NCBI GenBank assembly: GCA_964036195.1
Contig: OZ038457.1
Span: 3,568,635-3,632,634 of the forward strand
Length of the DNA stretch: 64,000 nt
Source of the DNA: Sphaerolaimus hirsutus
Lineage: Eukaryota > Nematoda > Chromadorea > Monhysterida > Sphaerolaimidae
Direction: 5' to 3'
Within the stretch, counting starts at the first letter, position 1. Each line of letters starts with the position of its first letter. Made by a program: the position numbers and the translations under genes. Under the pieces are notes generated by a model. That model was given only the letters and a program-made list of their open reading frames with translations. It was not told where the DNA came from and did not search any database. Positions 59,001 to 64,000 of the stretch are shown one piece after another.

Positions 59001-60908
59001 GAAGCAATGTACGTTGATATGTCCAAATATTGTCCTATTTGGACTCATTGATTGCCGGTTTTGGGTATATAGAACATAATCTTTACTATAAATTTCATGA
59101 AAATTTCTGACGAAATAATACCCCCATCGAATAAGCCCCCTCGATATACCTCCCTCAAAATTCCCACTCTGAAGAAATTAGCACCTCGGGGGTATTTCGA
59201 GGAAATACGGTCATCACCAAATCCAAAATTTCCATTCCTAGGCTGAGCGACATCCGGACGCCGATGCTCTATACGTTGAGCAAATTGATGTTGGTGAAGA
59301 GAAAGCCCGCACCGTGGTGTCTGGTTTAGTGAAGCACGTGCCACTTGAACAGGTTGGTGCATCACTCGTTTCCGGGGGTCTTGTGGATTTGGACCCCCAA
59401 GGGGCCGGGATTTTTGAGCGGGGGGGGGGGCTGCTTGTTTACGGGGGCCGGCGAACGGGGGGGGGGGCTCACCCCGGGAAGGGGGGGGGGGCTGCAGCTC
59501 CCCACCCCGCGCCCCCTGGATACGTCTTTGCCAAGGGGATTCATATATTTACATGATTTATCGCTGCTCCGGGGGGTAGATATACTCGGCGGACATGATA
59601 CTCTGCCCTCGCACTGATTTATGTCTCACGTTGGAAGCGTGCCAATCATGATAAAGCATGCGATTTTTGTATAAAATATGAAAATAATCATTGTTGTAAA
59701 TAAGTTAACGTATAGCGTTATAACAGAAATGACTTTTTTCAACTTTCTGTCAAAATCGCATGTGTAAAAAATCGTTGGCACGCTTCCAGCGGGAACCACG
59801 CGTGCAGGGTGTAAAGTAACTGGAGTATAGCTGGAAAATTTTCTGGGGTTTCAATATTATTGGCCTTTATTTTCGAATTATCTTTTCCATATACGAATTT
59901 ACCTTTCGATTTTTGACGAATTTATCTTTTGACTTCTAACGTCGATCGCATGGTATACATTCACTCCCAGATGCAAAACGTCCCAGTAGTGGTCATGTGC
60001 AACCTGAAACCAGTCAAAATGAGGGGCATCGAATCCCAGGGAATGGTCATGTGCGCCAGCACCCCCGAAAAAGTTGAGATGCTCGTGCCGCCACAAGGGA
60101 CTAAGCCTGGTGATAGGATCGTGTGTGAGGAGTATTTGGGTATGTTTGGGGTATTTTGGGTATGTGGGTATTCAGGGGTGTCCAAGGAGGGTTGTTTAAG
60201 GGGAGGATTCCCCCAATCGGCCAGCTATCTACATATTTTGGTGGCTATCCCGCGTATAGTGTGAATGGAGTCTAGTGTGAAATATTATATTTACAAATTT
60301 GTCAAATCTCGTGCAAACTGTCATAATAAACAATTCAGCAATATGGTTTTTATTTTGATTGACATTTGACACTTTAGTAAATATTTTACAGACTGCCCCT
60401 TGTACGCCGCTCCCGAACCAAAATTTTTACATACCATCGCTTGACCCAAAATAGCTCAGCTGTGTATCTGGTATTCTGGTGCTATTGGCCCCACACACGC
60501 TAGTTGACATCGTCACCAAATGTCAACTGGTTCCGTTCCCAATTCAAAGATTGCGTTTGAACGTCGTTCGTCCACTCGTCAGCAGGCTTTGAATCGGGAT
60601 CGGCACCAGTTGACATTTGGTGTTGATGTCAACTAGCGTGTGTGGGCCCATTGGACCTTGAAAAATTAAAACCCAATGACAAATCTATTCCACACGCCAA
60701 TTTACGCTATTAAATTACAATCCCGACTTTTTTCGCAGGGACCCCCGACGCGGTGATGAATCCAAAAAAGAAAATCTGGGAGACGGTTGCGCCCGACCTG
60801 TGCGTGTCCGCCGAGGGCCACGCCGTGTTCAAGGGGTGTCCTTTGAAAGTGGAAAATGGCGCTGGGTTGATAAATGCGCCAAGTTTGAAGGGTGTACCCA
60901 TTAGATGA
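53048..60908 (+). CDS. MARS C-terminal half, second copy (exons 10-17 only)
   Basis: Exons: 53048-53231, 54410-54536, 54957-55115, 55327-55440, 55682-55926, 59242-59352, 59971-60139, 60739-60908. All have the same lengths as copy A exons 10-17, and all frames are open to the stop. Encodes the end of the anticodon-binding domain ([20 protein letters not shown]), the linker, the helical AIMP1-like segment and the complete EMAP-II domain. Exon 10 is intact here, unlike copy A. No HIGH or KMSKS exons precede it: the sequence upstream of 52945 is TSR flank. Changes against copy A cluster in the Lys-rich linker, for example [17 protein letters not shown] versus [17 protein letters not shown], while the EMAP-II domain is conserved. 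It cannot encode a working synthetase alone. It could be the intact allele mis-placed by assembly, a truncated duplicate, or a source of an AIMP1-like protein. Confidence 0.85.
53301..53461. mobile_element. Degenerate hAT-like MITE, GGAACCG-word family (copy B)
   Basis: Begins TGGGGTTGGGAACCGAACCG, with GGAACCG words through the interior. It is the counterpart of 15439-15589 in copy A, at the same place in MARS intron 10. Confidence 0.6.
53492..54284. mobile_element. hAT-like MITE, AAAGCGTAAGCG-word family, with a nested MITE
   Basis: Begins CAGAGTTGTTAAAATACC and ends CGCTTTCGCAACTCTG, with 8-bp duplication GTACATTA at 53484-53491 and 54285-54292. Copy A has no element here. An AATAGAACGGCA-family piece (53757-53876) is nested inside, with inverted ends CCGTATTTCTTCTAATAGAA and its complement. 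Confidence 0.9.
56006..56460. repeat. GATAGATAGCTGGCCGATT poly-G repeat
   Basis: Contains repeated GGATAGATAGCTGGCCGATT and GGGGGGGG segments on both strands, ending CCCCCCCCTAGTAGACCCC. Related pieces occur at 20700-20800, 21195-21245, 30790-30890 and 59570-59580. The family is unknown to me. Confidence 0.5.
56568..58523. mobile_element. hAT-like MITE, GTTTTCCG-word family, carrying a BEL/Pao fragment
   Basis: Begins TAGGGTGTCAAATTTCCG and ends TTTTTTGACACCCTA with 8-bp duplication GTTGTGTC at 56560-56567 and 58524-58531. Ends are arrays of TTTCCGTTTTCCG. The middle (about 56880-58260) is retroelement coding sequence. It lies in copy B MARS intron 14. Confidence 0.9.
56814..58260 (-). pseudogene. 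BEL/Pao-type retrotransposon polymerase fragment
   Basis: A 313-codon open frame (57102-58043) carries reverse-transcriptase features of the BEL/Pao superfamily: YLPHQPVI, the RIVYDGSAG block, [12 protein letters not shown] and the catalytic-site variant [11 protein letters not shown] shorter frame to its left (56814-57023) continues with [12 protein letters not shown], the segment that follows the RT in these elements. There is no gag, integrase or LTR. The fragment is broken by stops or frame changes at both sides and flanked directly by GTTTTCCG arrays of the host element. It is a dead, partial copy. Confidence 0.82.
58818..59211. repeat. TACCGTATTT poly-G/poly-C MITE in MARS intron 14 (copy B)
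   Basis: Left end CCGTATTTCGTCGAAATACC, right end GGTATTTCGAGGAAATACGG, TC-rich and poly-C interior. It ends 31 bp before the acceptor of exon 15. Copy A has no element here (20525-20560 is uninterrupted). Confidence 0.75.
59581..59829. repeat. TATACTCGGC-family MITE
   Basis: Begins TATACTCGGCGGACATGATA and ends AAGTAACTGGAGTATA. Inner arms GTTGGAAGCGTGCCAA and TTGGCACGCTTCCAGC are inverted. The relative at 32401-32649 is inserted at TA and is absent from the inverted copy. Partial members occur at 35094-35160 and 47880-47945. In copy B MARS intron 15. Confidence 0.7.
60487..60649. mobile_element. MITE with GGGCCCACACAC ends and 3-bp duplication (second copy)
   Basis: Begins GGCCCCACACACGCTAGTTG and ends CAACTAGCGTGTGTGGGCCC, flanked by ATT at 60484-60486 and 60650-60652. 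Copy A has the empty site GCTATTGACCC near 21475. A relative in the TSR 5' flank copy lies at about 52764-52903. Confidence 0.7.
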
Positions 60909-61868
60909 TGTTAAGGGGTTCTATTCGAGAACAATTTTTATGTGATTTTGTTTCTGTCCCGAGTTGTGTAGGTACAGATGTAAAGTGCGTGGAAAAGTCC
61001 TTGTCGAAAAAGTTATTTACTGAAATATTCAGTCAGGTTTTTATGATTATGGATAATCGATTATTAAATATCCAACGCTGTACTGAGATCCAATACAGAT
61101 AAATATTTATGTCGTTGATTTAAATGGTTCATCCTTGTATCTATAGTCCTTACGGCTTCTTTTCAACGAATCGCTTTTTGATTGTTGGTGGGGTTCAATT
61201 TTACGTTTATTTGTTGAGTTTTTAGGTGTTATTCATCCAAAGAATATTGTTGATCTGTTTCACAGTTAATTGAAAAAATGAATGTTTATCGTCCATATAT
61301 TTATTTATAGGATAGAAAGATAGTGTTTATGTCTATAGCACCACAAGATAAGGTATATGCGTGCATTGCAAATGCTGTAATGCTTCACTGTAGCTTTTCG
61401 AAGGGGTGGAAAGATTTTGTACAAAAATTTCTTCCTTCCGACCCTTTTTTCCGACAGCCCGACTCGTTTCGATGAAGATTATCGCGTTCAATGTGCTTCT
61501 GATTCAACTGGTAACGGTTTCGATACATTGGATCGGGTACCCGAAAACAACTCGGGTTGATAAAATTTCATCTCAAGTGTATACTGAGAGTTTTGAATTT
61601 CCAAATGCAAAAAGACCCACAAAAACTCTGATCACAACTTAATCGGAAAGGCTACAGTGAATGTTTAGTTGACGTATGTATTTGCAGCGAGCATTGATAC
61701 CCGAGTTGTTGTTGCTTGATGACGGATTTTATCATCGGGAAGCCACAAAAATAGGCTCGCATTGTCTTGCTATTACATAAAGCATTGCTCGAAAAATGGC
61801 ATAAATAGGCACAAAATTGCACTGAACTCAAAAAATAAAATAAATATCCAAAACCGAACCCTACTCAT
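60909..61868. other. Tail-to-tail intergenic region, copy B
   Basis: Counterpart of 22257-23226, nearly collinear with only small indels. No gene seen. It links MARS copy B directly to TSR exon 13 and so shows the native order MARS(+) then TSR(-). Confidence 0.6.
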
Positions 61869-63718
61869 CTAAAAAAAGAAAAACATCCTATTAGTACAGG
61901 CGAAATCACTACATGGTTTAGGATCAGCCTCATTTTTCTGCCCGACGCACCCCAAAGGCACCGCATTTCCACCCGTATCCAAACATTGTCTGCTTCTATC
62001 GCGGCTGCCACCCCCGCAGGATTTCGAACAGGGGGTCCAGGGACCCCAATCTGTCCATTCGGGACATTGTTGTTCGGAACAGGGTAATTGTTGGTACTCT
62101 GTTTCGCAGTCGGGACGGATGCACTTCTTGCGCGATCTGGGGGGGGATTAAATGAGTGGTTTTGAGGATTATTTTGGGGTGGGTTTATTCGAGTGGTCTT
62201 TCTGCAGTTGACCTCACCCACTAGTTCACGGCTGAAATTTCGGTAACTAATAAATCATTTACCTAAGTTTACTGGATTGACGACTACAAACTACTGCTGA
62301 CGGAGATTCATTCACTAACTGTGTTTAAAACATATTTTTTAGTTTACAACTTTTCAGCCATAAACTGTTGCGTAGAACCCTGTCTAAATGACATTTCAGA
62401 CAGTCTTAAATTTTTGCTGCACTGTTTATGAAAAGTCCCAAATCGGTATGTGTAGGTATTTATAAATATCAAGTGATTAATTTTTAAATTTCAAATTTCG
62501 TTTAATAAAATTACATACCTACTAATAATCTGCATGCAGACCAAGTGCCAGTCTCAGACCCTGTAAAATGTTAAATGTCATGCAAAGTGTCAAAAATCAT
62601 GTAAACTGTAAAACGTACGGTTGCTATTTTACCGGGCATTTTACAGGACTTTGACTTTTTGCATGACATTTTCCATTTTCATAGCATTTTACAGGGTCCG
62701 GGACTGCCCCCAACCATCGTTAATCAGTGCACGTAGCAGTAACTAAATAAAAACTACCCCCAAAATCCAAACCCCCACCCACCTAGTCTTCACCCCACCC
62801 CCACAAGTCTGGGTGCAAGGGCTCCACCCACTCCACTCAATATTCAAGGCACAGGGCCCAAAAAAGCACTCCTCTTCCTGTTCGGGGGCCCCCCTGCATT
62901 CCCCCTTGGAATTGCACTCTCTAGTTCGTACTTGGATACCGTTTCCGCACGTTGCCGAGCAGGACCCCCAGGTGGACCATTGGGCCCACACTGGGCAGGG
63001 GTCCGGTCCGCAGTTGTCTACTTCTAGGTCGGTGCCTGGGGGGGGGGGTTGGGGGTTAATTGTGTGGGGCTGGGGGGTGGGTGGCTTTTTGGCAGTTGGT
63101 GGATCAAACTTGTGGATGATATCTACCGTATTTTCTCGAAATACCCCGCCCCCTTAAATGACCCCCTCTAAATACCCTGCAGGTGTTTTCGAGCTGAGGA
63201 AAAAATACTTTTCCCCCCCTTCGAAATACCTCGTCTACTCAAATAGTGAAGTTCAAAAAAAGTGAAAAAAGTTCAGAAGTGAAATTCGAAATTCAAAATG
63301 TGTGTCAAATTAAAAGTTCTTAAAGCTGGGATGTAAAATCCAGTTCTACAATGCTATTCACCACGTAACTCAACTTGATTCCTCTGTCACCCCCCCCCCA
63401 AAAAAAATAAATAAATAAAATCACCCCACCCACCAGGCGAGCACCCCCCAAGCAAGGGACACGTCCTAGTCCTAACCCTCTGGCCACCCCCGCAGGTAGC
63501 ACTGCAACTCGACCAGGGTGCCCAACTGCCCCAATCTGGACAGGGGGTCTGGTTGCACACGCTGGACTCTTCAGTGAGGCCGGGACAGGCCCCCGGCTGG
63601 GGACATTTGCGCGCGCGGTTGCGGGACCCCCCTCCGCAAACTACGGAGCACTCTGTCCAGGATTGCCAGGATTCCCATTGGTAGCAGGGGCCCGCGTCGC
63701 AGGTTTTTACTTCCGTGC
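61869..63718 (-). CDS. TSR gene, exons 11-13 (third partial copy, native order)
   Basis: Exons 63434-63718 (exon 11), 62783-63035 (exon 12) and 61869-62136 (exon 13, stop at 61869-61871). Lengths are 285, 253 and 268 bp, identical to the other copies, with phases kept. Encodes the last five TSRs: [16 protein letters not shown]-type, [34 protein letters not shown] and EWTDWGPWTPCSKSCGGG. One change is C-F-F-G versus C-F-I-G in exon 12. The gene continues rightward beyond the window, where exons 1-10 are expected. Intron 11 lacks the 1198-bp hAT-like insertion of the + copy. Intron 12 has a foldback repeat (62547-62710). Confidence 0.88.
62547..62710. repeat. Foldback repeat, CCAGACCCTGTAAA family
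   Basis: Starts GTGCCAGTCTCAGACCCTG and ends GGTCCGGGACTGCCCC, flanked by CAA on both sides. The 3-bp CAA/CAA flank supports a 3-bp target duplication for this family, matching the CAG/CAG flank of TSR intron 2. It is absent from the + copy intron 12 (43034-43533). Confidence 0.7.
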
Positions 63719-64000
63719 CTGGGGGTGTGGTTTTTGATAGGGTAGGGTTTATTTTTTGATGATTTTAGGCAAATACTAGGTATTTTTGGTAGTATTCTAC
63801 TATAGTTATTATATGATTCATGTTGTGAAATTGCTACCGTACTACATTGAATAAGACTTTCGTTTAATATCAAATGTGTTCTCTAGCAGTGACCGTTTAC
63901 ACTGAGTTGTTCTTTCCCGAATCCAAATGCCAGTTCCGCAAAATGAGAAGTGAAAAGTGAAATGGCAAAGACGAAGTAGAAGTGCAAAGGCGAAATGGCA
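63719..64000. other. TSR intron 10 (start), right edge of window
   Basis: Sequence upstream of TSR exon 11 on the minus strand. Part matches the region before exon 11 in the + copy (40780-40860, GTACTACGGT and TTCAATGTA). The last bases (AAGTGAAATGGCAAAG-type) show a weak purine-rich repeat. No further exon is visible before the window ends. Confidence 0.5.

Overview
The window is animal (metazoan, non-vertebrate) nuclear DNA. Genes are split into many small exons with GT-AG introns. Short non-autonomous transposons are very dense, and two 200-base N gaps (24502-24701, 43534-43733) mark scaffold joins. I cannot name the species. Exons were assigned by reading frame, intron phase, splice sites and protein-family resemblance.

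Layout. 155-3288 (-): an unrecognised gene with five phase-compatible exons. 3892-6367 (-): a complete eight-exon MOSC/mARC-type molybdenum-cofactor enzyme gene. 8532-22256 (+): a 17-exon methionyl-tRNA synthetase (MARS) whose reading frame runs on into an AIMP1/EMAP-II-like C-terminal module. 23227-23494 (-): the last exon of a thrombospondin type-1 repeat (TSR) gene, tail-to-tail with MARS. 24.7-43.5 kb (between the gaps): a small candidate secreted-protein gene (25051-26172), a transposon-rich stretch, then exons 1-12 of the TSR gene on + (33919-43033). 43.7-64 kb: an inverted copy of TSR exons 9-1 (43966-49673, -), an inverted copy of the TSR 5' flank, a second copy of only the C-terminal half of MARS (exons 10-17, 53048-60908, +), and TSR exons 13-11 (61869-63718, -). 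Every copied exon has exactly the same length as its counterpart. The complete TSR protein is about 1093 residues with 19 TSRs. The arrangement suggests a duplication or un-collapsed haplotypes, with the middle contig possibly placed in the wrong orientation.

Mobile DNA is the most striking feature. At least ten insertions share one architecture: 8-bp target duplications, hAT-like termini (TAGGGTTG.., TAGTGATG.., CAGAGTTG..) and interiors made of one short word repeated in opposite orientation toward the two ends. The word differs between families. The duplicated copies supply matching empty sites for many of them. One lies inside MARS exon 10. A separate foldback family forms the whole of TSR intron 2, with donor and acceptor placed so that splicing restores the exon exactly, as expected of an introner. 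Also present are TA-flanked MITEs with poly-G/poly-C interiors, a mariner-like MITE, elements with 3-bp target duplications, a BEL/Pao reverse-transcriptase fragment inside an hAT-like element, and a tandem pair of tRNA-Arg(UCU)-like genes.
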